A DNA stretch of 64,000 nucleotides from NCBI RefSeq assembly GCF_029948125.1, contig NZ_JASAMB010000016.1:1-64000 (forward strand), given 5' to 3'. Within the stretch, counting starts at the first letter, position 1, and each line of letters begins with the position of its first letter. Positions 28,995 through 37,709 of the stretch are shown here, piece by piece. Position numbers and translations under genes: made by a program. Below the pieces are notes generated by a model. It saw nothing but the letters and a program-made list of their open reading frames with translations. It ran no database searches and was not told the DNA's origin. This DNA is from Catellatospora sp. KI3 (lineage in GTDB: Bacteria > Actinomycetota > Actinomycetes > Mycobacteriales > Micromonosporaceae).

Positions 28995-30404
28995 TCACTC
29001 GGCCGAGGTGGGGGCCGGGGTGCGCGGCAGGCGCCCCGCCACGACGAGGGCGACCAGTGCCACCACGCCGAGCACGGCCATGGCCAGCCCGTACGACCGC
29101 TCCGGCGTCACGGTGATCCCGGCGACGAGGATGGTGCCCGCCACGGCGGTGCCCAGCGACGAGCCGAGGTTGGAGACGCTGCGCGAAAGTCCGGAGATCT
29201 CACCCTGCAGGCTGTCGGGGAAGGCCGACTGCACCACGTTCACCGACGGGGTCAGCATCATGCCCAGGCCCAGGCCGATGAGCAGCAGGCCGGGCGCGAA
29301 CGCCCACGGGCTGGGCGAGCCGGTGACCAGCGCGAGCAGCGCGGCGACGCCGACCGCGGTCAGCACGAACCCGACCTGGATCAGCAGGCGCTGCGGGCGC
29401 CTGCGGGCGAGCCGCTCGGCGGCCAGCGACGAGGCGAGCAGACCGGCGGTGGTGGCGGTGAAGATGATGCCGGTCTGGATGGGGTCGTAGCCGCGGACGA
29501 CCTGCAGGTAGGCCGAGACTACGAAGGAGGTGCCGGTGAGCAGCAGCCACTGCGCGTTCTGGGTGACCAGGCCCAGGTTGGAGGTGCGGTTGCGGAACAG
29601 CGCGGTCGACAGCAGCGGCTCCTGCCCGGCGCGCTCCTTGGTCCGTACCGAGCGGAAGAACAGCGCGAGCAGCAGCACGCCGGCGGCGATCAGGGCCACC
29701 ATGACCCACAGGTTGTCGTCGGCGGCGAGGATGCCCGCGACGATCAGCACCAGGCCGAGCGCCGACAGCACCGCGCCCTTGGTGTCGAACGGCTTGGCCG
29801 GGTCCGGTGGCAGCGGGTCGTGGATCTTGCGGCTGAGCAGGACGATCGCGGCGATCACGGCCGCCTGGAACACGAACGCCCAGCGCCAGCCGAGCGTCGA
29901 GGCGATGAGGCCGCCGATGAGCGGGCCCGCGGCGGCGCCGATGCCGCCCAGCGCGCTGATCGCGCCGAACGCGCGGGCCCGGGTGGTGACGCCGGTGAAC
30001 ACCAGCGTGGTGAGGATGTAGACCGGCGGGATGAGCAGTGCGGTGCCGACGCCCTCGAAGATCGAGTTGCCGAGGATGAGCACGCCCAGGCCGGGTGAGA
30101 CGGCGCTCATCAGGGCGCCGATGCCGTAGAGGATCAGCCCGGCGAGGAAGCAGCGCTTGCGGCCGTACTTGTCGGTGAGCTTGCCGCCCGGGATCATCAG
30201 CGCGGCCATCACCAGCAGGAAGATCGTGATGGCGATCTGGACGCCCTGGACCGTCGTGTTCAGGTCCTGGCTGATGTCGTTGATCATCACGTTCATGTTG
30301 GATCCGGCGAAGCTGCAGATGAACTGTGCCAGCGCCAGCGGCACCAGGATCTGGCGCAGCTCGGGGGAGAACCGCCCGCTCCGTACGGGCTCTGCCGCAG
30401 TCAT
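28995..30404 (-). CDS. MFS drug exporter, DHA2 (14-helix) family
   Basis: 469-aa permease with about 14 membrane segments. DHA2-type motifs are visible: GGKLTDKYGRKR in the first cytoplasmic loop and GPLIGGLIASTLGWRWAFVFQ in helix 5 (the antiporter motif). Relatives export drugs or cationic compounds by proton antiport. No regulator adjoins it. TGAGG precedes the ATG. Confidence 0.85.
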   Translation of the reverse strand: MTAAEPVRSGRFSPELRQILVPLALAQFICSFAGSNMNVMINDISQDLNTTVQGVQIAITIFLLVMAALMIPGGKLTDKYGRKRCFLAGLILYGIGALMSAVSPGLGVLILGNSIFEGVGTALLIPPVYILTTLVFTGVTTRARAFGAISALGGIGAAAGPLIGGLIASTLGWRWAFVFQAAVIAAIVLLSRKIHDPLPPDPAKPFDTKGAVLSALGLVLIVAGILAADDNLWVMVALIAAGVLLLALFFRSVRTKERAGQEPLLSTALFRNRTSNLGLVTQNAQWLLLTGTSFVVSAYLQVVRGYDPIQTGIIFTATTAGLLASSLAAERLARRRPQRLLIQVGFVLTAVGVAALLALVTGSPSPWAFAPGLLLIGLGLGMMLTPSVNVVQSAFPDSLQGEISGLSRSVSNLGSSLGTAVAGTILVAGITVTPERSYGLAMAVLGVVALVALVVAGRLPRTPAPTSAE

Positions 30405-30500
30405 GGCAACCTCACGGGTGAGCTGGTCTTTCGTCCAGCATCACCGCGAGACGTCCACTATGCCCCCCGAATACGCAATTTCCCGGCCAGCACCCCGGGG

Positions 30501-30785
30501 CTACCGGGACCGGTTCGCCGCGCGGCGCCGCTTGCGCTCCGCGGCCAGGATCTCCTTCGCCTCCGCCTGCGAGAGTCCCAGCTCGGTGAGCAGGCGCCGG
30601 TGCGGAATGATCAGCAGCGCGCCGATGCCGACGCCGAGCAGCGGGCCGACCCGGAAGTCCAGACCGGCGGCCACCAGCGCCGCCGCCAGCCCGAGGATGA
30701 TCACGATCACGATCAGGGCGGCCAGCTTGAGCCGGCGGTTCGACTGGATCAGCCGGTCGAGGTCGACGGGGCTGAGTTCACGCAT
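30501..30785 (-). CDS. Small membrane protein, unknown function
   Basis: 94 aa: an N-terminal amphipathic segment (MRELSPVDLDRLIQSNRRLK), two hydrophobic helices (about residues 21-60) and a very basic C-terminal tail LAAERKRRRAANRSR with a short helix (GLSQAEAKEILA). I do not recognise the family. An in-frame GTG 9 nt upstream is an alternative start. Confidence 0.6.
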   Translation of the reverse strand: MRELSPVDLDRLIQSNRRLKLAALIVIVIILGLAAALVAAGLDFRVGPLLGVGIGALLIIPHRRLLTELGLSQAEAKEILAAERKRRRAANRSR

Positions 30786-31004
30786 GATGGCCACGGCCTT
30801 TCGGTTCGGGTGCCCACGAGGGAGGCGGCTCGGGGCGAGTCCGCCGGTCGTGACGCTAGGTCGGGCGCCGTGCCGGGGCGGTCCGACGATCGCGGCGGTG
30901 ACGGACCAGGCCCAGCTCAGACGGCCGCCGCCGGCATGCGGAAAGTCCCCGGTGCGGCCCGCCCCGGCAGCCCGGCGGTCGCGGTCGGATCGGGGCGGCC
31001 CGCC

Positions 31005-31010
31005 TAGAAT
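31005..31010 (+). promoter_or_regulatory. Candidate -10 box of STAND gene
   Basis: TAGAAT is a good -10 hexamer about 27 nt before the start codon, giving a very short leader that just contains the ribosome-binding site. I see no clear -35. The rest of the 250-bp gap upstream (30786-31004) shows nothing else. Confidence 0.35.
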
Positions 31011-31036
31011 CGTGATCGGACCGTCGCTGGAGGAGG

Positions 31037-33631
31037 ATGTCGCAGGTGGGGCTGGTGCAGCACGGCGACGGCGAACCGGCCGACCCCCGGGCCGGGTTCG
31101 CGGCGGCGCTGGCGCAGCTGCGCGCACTCGTGCCCGACGCCTCCGACGAGGTGATCGCCAGGCGGGCCGGCTCGATCGCGCTGCCGTCGGGGCGGCGCGT
31201 CGCCGTCAACGCCCGCCGCCTCGGCGAATGGGTCAACGGCAGGTCGGTGCCGCGCGACTTCGAGCAGGTGCTGGCGCTGGTGCAGGCCGTCGCCGCGATG
31301 ACCGGCGGCACGGCGGCCGGGGCGGCGCCGCTGCCGTCGCCGGAGCGGTGGCGGCGGCTGTGGCGGGCCGCGCACGAGCACCGTACCGAGCGCCCGGCGC
31401 CCCGCGCGCCCGCCACCGCCGATCTCGTCGTCGGCCGCCCGCCGAGCGACGCCGTGTCACTGCGGGACCGGACCGGGCTCGCCGCGGCGATCGACGCGGC
31501 GCTGGCCGACCCGGCCGTCCGGCAGGTGGTGCTGACCGGCCCCGGCGGCTCGGGCAAGTCGCAGCTGGCCGCCGCCGCCTTCCACCGGTCCCGGGGCGGC
31601 GGCGGGGTGTACGTGTGGGTCACCGCCTCCTCCCGCCAGGCCGTGCTCACCGCGTACGCCCGCGCCTGGCGCGCCCTGGCCGCCGCCGACCGCGAGCCCG
31701 GCTACGGCCACGACGAGGAGACCCAGGCCGACCTGCTCGTGGCGTGGCTGCGCGGAGCCCGGCGGCCGTGGCTGGTCGTGCTCGACGACGTCGACGACCC
31801 GGCCGACCTGGACGGGCTGTGGCCGATCGGCGACCGGGGCCGCAGCATCGTCACCACCCGCCGCCGCGACGCACAGGTGCTGCGCCCCGACGCCCGGGTG
31901 CTGCCGGTCGGCATGTTCAGCGCGGCCGAGTCGGTCGACTACCTGCGCAGCCGCCTGTCCGTACCGGCCGGTCCGGACGCCCCGAGCGACGCCGAACTGG
32001 CGGACCTGGCCGAGGCGCTCGGCCATTTCCCGCTGGCGCTGTCGCAGGCCGCGGCCTTCCTGATCGACAGCCGGACCGGGGTGGCGGCCTACCGGCGGCT
32101 GCTGGACGACCGGCGCGAGCGGCTGGCCGACCTGTTCCCGCCGTCGTCGCGGGCCGACGGGCACGACCGGACCGTGGCGAGCACCTGGCAGCTGGCCGCC
32201 CAGCGGGCGGCGGCGCTGGCCAGACCGGGCGCCGCCCTGCGGATGCTGGAGCTGGTGTCGGTGCTGGCGCCGGAGGGCGTGCCGCAGGACCTGCTGCTGA
32301 CCGGCGCCGCCTGCGCCTGGGCCGGCGGCTCGCCCCGCGAGGCGCTGGCGGCGCTGCGCGCGCTGCACCGGCTCAGCCTGGTCACCCACGACGGCGCGAC
32401 CGTGGCCACGCACGCGCTGGTGCAGCGGGCGGTGCTGGAGACGGTGCCGGAGCAGGCGGCGCTGGCCCAGGCCGCCGCCGACGCACTGGAGCAGCTGTGG
32501 GCGGCCGATGCCGGCAGCGGCCTGCCCGCGCTTTTCGACAGCGTCACGGCGCTGCGGCGCGCCGTCGGTGAGCAGCTGTGGCGCGACGGCATGCATCCGG
32601 TGCTGCGCCGCGTGGGAGAGCACCTGCTCGCCCTCGGCCGGACGGTCGCGGCCCGGGAGGTGGTCGGCGTGCTGCTGGCCCAGGCCCGCGAACGCCTCGG
32701 CGAGCAGCACCGCGACGTGTTGTTCCTGCGGATGCAGCTGGCGTGCGCCACCGGTGAGCTGGGCGAATCCGCGGCAGCCCACGCGGAGCTGGTGGTGGTG
32801 CGCCGCGAGGCCCAGCGGCTGCTGGGCGCCGTCCATCCGGACACCTTCGAGGCGCGGCTGAACGAGGCGCGGCACCAGGTGGATCTGGGCGACGCCGTGG
32901 CCGCCCAGGCCGACCTGGCCGTGCTGATCGACGAGGCGGCCGCCGCGCTCGGGCCGCGGCACCTGACGGTGCTGCTTGCCCGGCGCAGCCTCGCACTGTG
33001 CCAGGGCCTGTCGGGTGATGCGGACGCGGCCCGCGCCGGGTACGCCGCGATCACCGCCGACCTCGCCGAGTCGCTGGGACCCGCGCACCTGGACACGCTG
33101 ATCGCCATGTCGCAACTGGGCAGGTGGGTGGGGGAGACCGGCGACGCCGAGGGCGCGGTGCGGACGTACACCGAGGCGGTGGCGGGAATGGCGGAGTCGG
33201 TCGGGCGGCTGCACCAGGAGACGCTGTTGGCCCGGCACAACCTGGCCTACTGGCGGGCGCTGGCCGGAGACCTGACCGAGGCGGTGTCGGAGTTCGCCAC
33301 GGCCGTCGCCGACGCGCAGGCGGCGCTGGGGCCGCGGCACCCGACCACGCTGACGTGCCGGGCCAACCTCGCGTACTGGCGCGGCCGGTCCGGGCAGCCG
33401 GCGGAGGCGGAGCTGGCCGAGGTCGGGGCGGCGGTGGGCGAGGTGATGGGTCGGGACCACCCCCGTACGCTGCGGATCCGCCAGCAGCTGGCCGAACTGC
33501 GGCACGCGGGCGGGGACCCGGCGGGGGCGGTGGCCGACCTGACCGAGGTCCTCGCCGACATGCGGCGGGTCCAGGGGGCCGACCATCCGCGTACCCGCGA
33601 GGCGGTCGAGCTGCTGGCGTGCTGGGACTGA
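31037..33631 (+). CDS. STAND ATPase with NB-ARC and TPR domains
   Basis: 864-aa signal-transduction ATPase. Residues 15-90 form a degenerate HTH-like domain (VIARRAG...ARRLGEWVNGRSVPRDFEQVLALV) as in actinomycete HTH-NB-ARC regulators. The NTPase (about 140-400) has Walker A GPGGSGKSQ, Walker B LVVLDDVDD, sensor VTTRRRDAQ and the GxP-like HFPLALSQAAAFL. The C-terminal half (about 520-860) holds repeated tetratricopeptide units of the HPxTL type (LGPRHPTTLTCRANLAYW, GADHPRTREAVELL). GGAGGAGG abuts the ATG at 31037, so the in-frame GTG at 31046 could be the true start. The role may be transcriptional control or defence; no effector enzyme domain is seen. Confidence 0.82.
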   Translation: MSQVGLVQHGDGEPADPRAGFAAALAQLRALVPDASDEVIARRAGSIALPSGRRVAVNARRLGEWVNGRSVPRDFEQVLALVQAVAAMTGGTAAGAAPLPSPERWRRLWRAAHEHRTERPAPRAPATADLVVGRPPSDAVSLRDRTGLAAAIDAALADPAVRQVVLTGPGGSGKSQLAAAAFHRSRGGGGVYVWVTASSRQAVLTAYARAWRALAAADREPGYGHDEETQADLLVAWLRGARRPWLVVLDDVDDPADLDGLWPIGDRGRSIVTTRRRDAQVLRPDARVLPVGMFSAAESVDYLRSRLSVPAGPDAPSDAELADLAEALGHFPLALSQAAAFLIDSRTGVAAYRRLLDDRRERLADLFPPSSRADGHDRTVASTWQLAAQRAAALARPGAALRMLELVSVLAPEGVPQDLLLTGAACAWAGGSPREALAALRALHRLSLVTHDGATVATHALVQRAVLETVPEQAALAQAAADALEQLWAADAGSGLPALFDSVTALRRAVGEQLWRDGMHPVLRRVGEHLLALGRTVAAREVVGVLLAQARERLGEQHRDVLFLRMQLACATGELGESAAAHAELVVVRREAQRLLGAVHPDTFEARLNEARHQVDLGDAVAAQADLAVLIDEAAAALGPRHLTVLLARRSLALCQGLSGDADAARAGYAAITADLAESLGPAHLDTLIAMSQLGRWVGETGDAEGAVRTYTEAVAGMAESVGRLHQETLLARHNLAYWRALAGDLTEAVSEFATAVADAQAALGPRHPTTLTCRANLAYWRGRSGQPAEAELAEVGAAVGEVMGRDHPRTLRIRQQLAELRHAGGDPAGAVADLTEVLADMRRVQGADHPRTREAVELLACWD

Positions 33632-33638
33632 GGCCGGA

Positions 33639-35354
33639 TCAGGTGGCCGGTGTGGTGACGCAGGCCCACTCATGCTGCGGCGCGGGAGCCCAGGGCGACA
33701 CTCCGGCGGAGTTGCGTGCCCGGACCTTGAAGCACTTGTAGGTGCCGGGGGCCAGGCCGGTCCAGTCGAAAGTGGTCACGTTGGCGCCGACCGGCCTCGA
33801 TTCGAGGCTGTCCATCACGCTGAACCCGTCCTCGTCGGACGAGTTGTCGACCCATCGCAGGCGGATCGTGCCCGAGTCCACCGCGGTCGCCGTCAGGTCG
33901 GTCGGCGCGGTCGGCCCAGAGCCGTCCAGGCTGACCGCGCAGACCCACTCGGTCTGCGCGGTCGGGAAGTACGGCGAGACGCCTGTGGCGTCGAAAGCGC
34001 GTACCTTGAAGCAGGAGCGGCTGGCCGGTGCCAGACCGGTCCAGTCGAGGGTGGTGATGTTCGCACCGACGTCCTTGGACAGCATGCCGTCGATGACGGT
34101 GAAGCCGCGTTCGCCGCCGGACCGGTCCTTCCACCGCAGCCGGATCGTGCTGGCGCTGATCGGCGTCGCGGTCAGGCCGTTGGGGGCGGTGAGCCCCGTC
34201 GCGGCGCTCGGCTTCGGGCTGGCGGCGCCGGGGCTCGGCACCGCGGTCGCGGGGCTCGGAGTCGCCGCGGCGCTGGTGGCGACGTCGACCGCCGCCGGGC
34301 TCACGGCCTCGGCGCTGGGACTGGGGCTGCTCGTCAGACTCTGCGGTGGTGCCTGCGCGGGGCGGTTGGCCACGAACGCGGTGACGGCGGTGGCCGCGAC
34401 GACCAGACCGACGGCCGCGAAGACCAGCGGCCGCCTGGTGCTGCGCCGACCGGTGGCGGTCCGGCGGCCGGTGGGCACCGCCGCGACCGCCTGGGGCCGG
34501 GTGGGTGCGGTCGCCACGCCGGGCCGGTAGCGCGGCTGGTCCTGCGCCGACAGGCGGCGGGCCGCGTGGGCCAGGGCCTCGCCGGAGGGCCAGCGCCGGG
34601 CGGGGTCCTTGGCCATCGCCCGCTCCACCACCGCGCGGACGTCGGCGGGCACCTCCGGCGGCAGCGGCGGCGGGTCGTCGTGGACGTGCCGCATCGCGAT
34701 CTCGACCAGGCTCTCCCCGGCGAACGGCAGCTGGCCGGTCAGGCACCGGTAGGCCACGACGCCGAGGGAGTACAGGTCGGACGCCGGGGTGGCCGGTCGG
34801 CCCATCGCCCGCTCCGGCGCCATGTATCCGGCGGTGCCGATCAGCAGCCCGGTCGTGGTGTGGCCGGTGGTGTCGGCCGAGCGGGCGATGCCGAAGTCGG
34901 TGACCAGCGCGCTGCCGTTCGGTCGCAGCAGCAGGTTGCCGGGCTTGATGTCGCGGTGGGTGACGCCCCGCTCGTGGGCGGCGTGCAGGGCCTCGGCGGC
35001 CTCGGCGACCAGCCGCATCGTCGCCGCCGGGCTCAGCCGGCCCTCGCGGGCCAGGGTGTGCGCCAGCGACTCGCCCTCGATGAACTTCATCACCAGGTAG
35101 ACGCCGGTGGCGGGGTCGTCGCCGAAGTCGTACACCTCGACGACGCCGGGGTGGCTGACGGTGGCCATGATGCGGGCCTCGGCGCGGAACTGGTCGACGA
35201 AGCTCGGCTCGTCCGCCCCGCTCAGCAGGCACTTCACCGCCACGGTGCGGCTCAGCACGCGGTCGAAGGCCCGCCACACCTCGCCCATGCCGCCGCTGCC
35301 CACCCGCTGTTCGAGCTGATAACGCCCGGCCAGCACCGTTCCCGCACGGACCAC
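33639..35354 (-). CDS. Membrane Ser/Thr protein kinase with two C-terminal FN3 domains
   Basis: 571-aa PknB-type kinase. The catalytic domain (about residues 8-270) is complete: GSGGMGEVW, VAVKCL, HRDIKPGN, TDFGIARS, GTAGYMAPE. A linker leads to one membrane helix (PLVFAAVGLVVAATAVTAFVA, about 308-328), a Ser/Pro/Ala-rich stalk, then two fibronectin type III repeats outside the cell, each with a LTAT...TIRLRW start and TTxDWTGLAP. The repeats probably sense a wall or carbohydrate ligand. A GTG at 35363 is also possible; the GTG at 35354 has AAGG at better spacing. Confidence 0.87.
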   Translation of the reverse strand: MVRAGTVLAGRYQLEQRVGSGGMGEVWRAFDRVLSRTVAVKCLLSGADEPSFVDQFRAEARIMATVSHPGVVEVYDFGDDPATGVYLVMKFIEGESLAHTLAREGRLSPAATMRLVAEAAEALHAAHERGVTHRDIKPGNLLLRPNGSALVTDFGIARSADTTGHTTTGLLIGTAGYMAPERAMGRPATPASDLYSLGVVAYRCLTGQLPFAGESLVEIAMRHVHDDPPPLPPEVPADVRAVVERAMAKDPARRWPSGEALAHAARRLSAQDQPRYRPGVATAPTRPQAVAAVPTGRRTATGRRSTRRPLVFAAVGLVVAATAVTAFVANRPAQAPPQSLTSSPSPSAEAVSPAAVDVATSAAATPSPATAVPSPGAASPKPSAATGLTAPNGLTATPISASTIRLRWKDRSGGERGFTVIDGMLSKDVGANITTLDWTGLAPASRSCFKVRAFDATGVSPYFPTAQTEWVCAVSLDGSGPTAPTDLTATAVDSGTIRLRWVDNSSDEDGFSVMDSLESRPVGANVTTFDWTGLAPGTYKCFKVRARNSAGVSPWAPAPQHEWACVTTPAT

Positions 35355-35442
35355 CGCGACCACCTTCGCGAGCCGAATCCCTTCCCGACTCGCAGTAGGG
35401 TACGGCGCGGCCCCGCGTCCATCGAGGCGGGTCCCTGCCGCC

Positions 35443-36033
35443 TCAGGGCTGCTTCGACCTGGGCTGGGCGCGCAGGTGCGCCCGCTCGCCCTGCCGGCCG
35501 AACAGGCTGAGGAACTCGACCGGCTCGGACTCGGCCGGGCCGAACCAGTGCGGCACCCGGGTGTCGAACTCGGCCGCCTCGCCGGGGGCGAGCACCAGGT
35601 CGTGGTCGCCCAGGATCAGCCGCAGCCGTCCGTTCAGGACGTACAGCCACTCGTAGCCCTCGTGCGTGCGGGGGTCGGGTCCGCCGGACCGGTCGCCGGG
35701 CGCCAGCACGATCTTGTACGCCTGGATGCCGCCCGCGCGCCGGGTCAGCGGCAGCATGGTCATCCCGTGGCGGGTCACCGGCCGCAGGTGGATGCGCGGA
35801 TCGCCGGTGGGTGGCGCGTCGACGAGCTCGTCGAGGGTCACCCCGTACGCGCGGGCCAGCGGGAGCAGCAGCTCCAGGGTGGGTTTGCGGGTGCCGGACT
35901 CCAGCCGGGACAGGGTGCTGACCGAGATGCCGGTCTCGGCGGACAGGTCGGTCAGCGTCACGTCCCGCTGGCGGCGCAGCGCCCGCAGGCGGCCGCCGAC
36001 CGCGTCCAGGGCCTGATCAAGGTCGTGGTCCAT
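35443..36033 (-). CDS. XRE-family regulator with C-terminal cupin
   Basis: 196-aa transcription regulator. HTH at residues 14-68 (LTDLSAETGISVSTLSRLES...LLLPLARAYGVTLDELV) and a cupin sensor at about 115-185 (HEGYEWLYVLNGRLRLILGDH, LAPGEAAEFDTRVPHWFG). The arrangement is typical of PuuR-like regulators that sense small metabolites. It is divergent from the thioredoxin-reductase-like gene 79 bp away, its probable target. GGAGG lies only 1 nt before the ATG; a TTG at 36057 is an alternative. Confidence 0.83.
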   Translation of the reverse strand: MDHDLDQALDAVGGRLRALRRQRDVTLTDLSAETGISVSTLSRLESGTRKPTLELLLPLARAYGVTLDELVDAPPTGDPRIHLRPVTRHGMTMLPLTRRAGGIQAYKIVLAPGDRSGGPDPRTHEGYEWLYVLNGRLRLILGDHDLVLAPGEAAEFDTRVPHWFGPAESEPVEFLSLFGRQGERAHLRAQPRSKQP

Positions 36034-36112
36034 GCCTCCAGTTTGCCAGATCAGCAAGAGCGTTTGCGGATTCGGTACGGCTCGCGCCAGGGTTGCCGTG
36101 GAGGTGGTCAGG

Positions 36113-37066
36113 ATGACTGAGCAGCTGGCGGACAGCTATGACGTGGTGGTGGTCGGAGGCGGCGCGGCCGGGCTGAGCGGGGCGCTGATGCTGGGCCGGT
36201 CCCGCCGGTCGGTGGTGGTGCTCGACGCGGGGCGGCCGCGCAACGCCCCGGCCGAGGGCGTGCACGGGCTGCTGGCCCGCGACGGCATGCCCCCGGCGGA
36301 GCTGCTGGCCCGCGGCCGCGACGAGGTGCGCGGCTACGGTGGCCACGTGGTGCCCGGCGAGGTCGGGGCGGTCGCCAAGGGCGGGGACGGGTTCACCGTG
36401 ACGCTGGTCGACGGGCGGACCGTCGCCGCGCGCCGCCTGCTCCTGGCCACCGGCCTGGTCGACGAACTGCCGCCGGTGCCGGGGCTGCGGGAGCGGTGGG
36501 GCCGGGACGTGGTGCACTGCCCGTACTGCCACGGCTGGGAGGTCCGCGACCGAGCCGTCGGCGTGCTGGCGGGCAGCCCGATGTCGGTGCACCAGGCGCT
36601 GCTGTTCCGGCAGCTCAGCGCCGACGTCACCTACTTCGCGGGGACGGTGCCGCTGGCCGGCGAGCAGGCCGAGCAGCTCACCGCGCGCGGTGTCACCATC
36701 GTGCCGGGCACGGTCGCGGCGGTGGAGACCGCCGACGACCGGATCGCGGGGGTACGGCTCGACGACGGCACCGTCGTCGCCCGCGAGGTGCTGGCCGTGT
36801 CGACCCGGATGGTGGCCCGCGCCGAGCTGCTCGCCGCGTTCGGGCTGCACGCGGTGGCCCATCCGTCGGGGATGGGCGAGCACGTCCCGGTGGTCGACCC
36901 GACCGGCCGCACCGAGGTGCCCGGCGTCTGGGCGGCGGGCAACCTCACCGACCTCAGCGCGCAGGTGGGCGCGGCGGCGGCCGCCGGCGCCCTGGCCGGT
37001 GCGGCGATCAACGCCGACCTGATCGCCGAGGAGGCCCGGGCGGCGGTCGCGGCGCTCAGGGGCTGA
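36113..37066 (+). CDS. Thioredoxin-reductase-like FAD oxidoreductase
   Basis: 317-aa two-domain flavoprotein: VVVVGGGAAGLSGALMLGRS (FAD), LATGLVDELPPVPG, a central CPYCHGWEVRD and WAAGNLTDLSAQVGAAAAAGA. The CxxC at about 141-144 takes the place of CATC in thioredoxin reductases, so dithiol-disulfide chemistry is likely. The central NADPH region is weak (VGVLAGSPMSVHQAL, lacking a full GxGxxA), as in ferredoxin-dependent or holomycin-oxidase-like relatives. AGG lies near the ATG. The stop overlaps the convergent TetR gene by 11 nt. Confidence 0.8.
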   Translation: MTEQLADSYDVVVVGGGAAGLSGALMLGRSRRSVVVLDAGRPRNAPAEGVHGLLARDGMPPAELLARGRDEVRGYGGHVVPGEVGAVAKGGDGFTVTLVDGRTVAARRLLLATGLVDELPPVPGLRERWGRDVVHCPYCHGWEVRDRAVGVLAGSPMSVHQALLFRQLSADVTYFAGTVPLAGEQAEQLTARGVTIVPGTVAAVETADDRIAGVRLDDGTVVAREVLAVSTRMVARAELLAAFGLHAVAHPSGMGEHVPVVDPTGRTEVPGVWAAGNLTDLSAQVGAAAAAGALAGAAINADLIAEEARAAVAALRG

Positions 37067-37649
37067 CCGCGAGGGCGGCCAGGAACGCGTCGGTCAGCTC
37101 GGTCTGCCGTGCGGCGGTGAACCGGTCCGGGTCGAACAGCGCCTGCACGACCAGCCCGTGCGTGAACGACAGGGCGGTCGCGGCGACCTGGTCCGGGTCG
37201 CCCTCGGGCAGCTGGCCGAGCCGCTGGGCGTCGGCGGCGCAGTCGCGCAGCACCTGCCGGATGCGCTCGTAGCGGGAGGTCTGCGCGGCGAACAGGTCGG
37301 GGTCGGACAGCGCGACGTCCCAGGAGCCGACCCAGATCCGGTTCATCGCCGCCCCGTCGGGCGTCAGCGGCAGGATGTTGAGCAGGTGGGTGCGCAGCGC
37401 GGGCAGCCCGGGGGCGGCCGGGGCCGGGCGCGGCCGGTGCGCCGTGCGCGTCTCCAGGATGTCGAGGGCGTGGGCGATGAGTTCGCGCTTGCCGCTGAAG
37501 TAGTGGGTGACCAGGCCGGTGGAGGCGCCCATCGCGGTGGCCACCGCGCGCAGGGTCAGCCCGCCGAAGCCGTGCTCGGCCAGCACCTGCCAGACCGCGG
37601 CGGAGACGGCTTCGCGGCGGGAGTCGTGGTCGGCGCGGGCGGGTGGCAT
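37056..37649 (-). CDS. TetR-family regulator
   Basis: 197-aa repressor-type regulator with N-terminal HTH (about residues 12-58: AVWQVLAEHGFGGLTLRAVATAMGASTGLVTHYFSGKRELIAHAL) and a helical ligand domain. It is divergent from the GNAT-NTF2 gene; a palindrome at 37665-37680 between them is the natural operator. No ribosome-binding site precedes the ATG, so the mRNA may be leaderless. The last 11 nt overlap the end of the convergent FAD oxidoreductase. Confidence 0.85.
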   Translation of the reverse strand: MPPARADHDSRREAVSAAVWQVLAEHGFGGLTLRAVATAMGASTGLVTHYFSGKRELIAHALDILETRTAHRPRPAPAAPGLPALRTHLLNILPLTPDGAAMNRIWVGSWDVALSDPDLFAAQTSRYERIRQVLRDCAADAQRLGQLPEGDPDQVAATALSFTHGLVVQALFDPDRFTAARQTELTDAFLAALAVSP

Positions 37650-37664
37650 GCGTGCTAGCGTACA

Positions 37665-37680
37665 TACCAAACGTTTGTTA
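37665..37680. promoter_or_regulatory. TetR operator candidate
   Basis: TACCAAACGTTTGTTA contains the perfect 10-bp palindrome CAAACGTTTG and outer TA/TA pairs, with one mismatched pair. It lies 16 nt upstream of the TetR start and 30 nt before the GNAT-NTF2 start, so one site could control both genes. Confidence 0.6.
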
Positions 37681-37709
37681 TGCACTTGAATGCCGCTCCG
37701 GAGGATCCG

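Noticed and set aside
31457-33673. 738-codon open frame antisense to the STAND ATPase
   Set aside because: Long antisense frames are expected in DNA this GC-rich. The translation is Gly/Arg/Gln/His/Val-rich without domains, and the plus-strand frame has clear motifs.
31037-35354. STAND ATPase and Ser/Thr kinase as a two-gene defence system
   Set aside because: The genes are convergent with separate promoters, and the kinase is a membrane receptor with an extracellular part, so an operon-like system is not supported.
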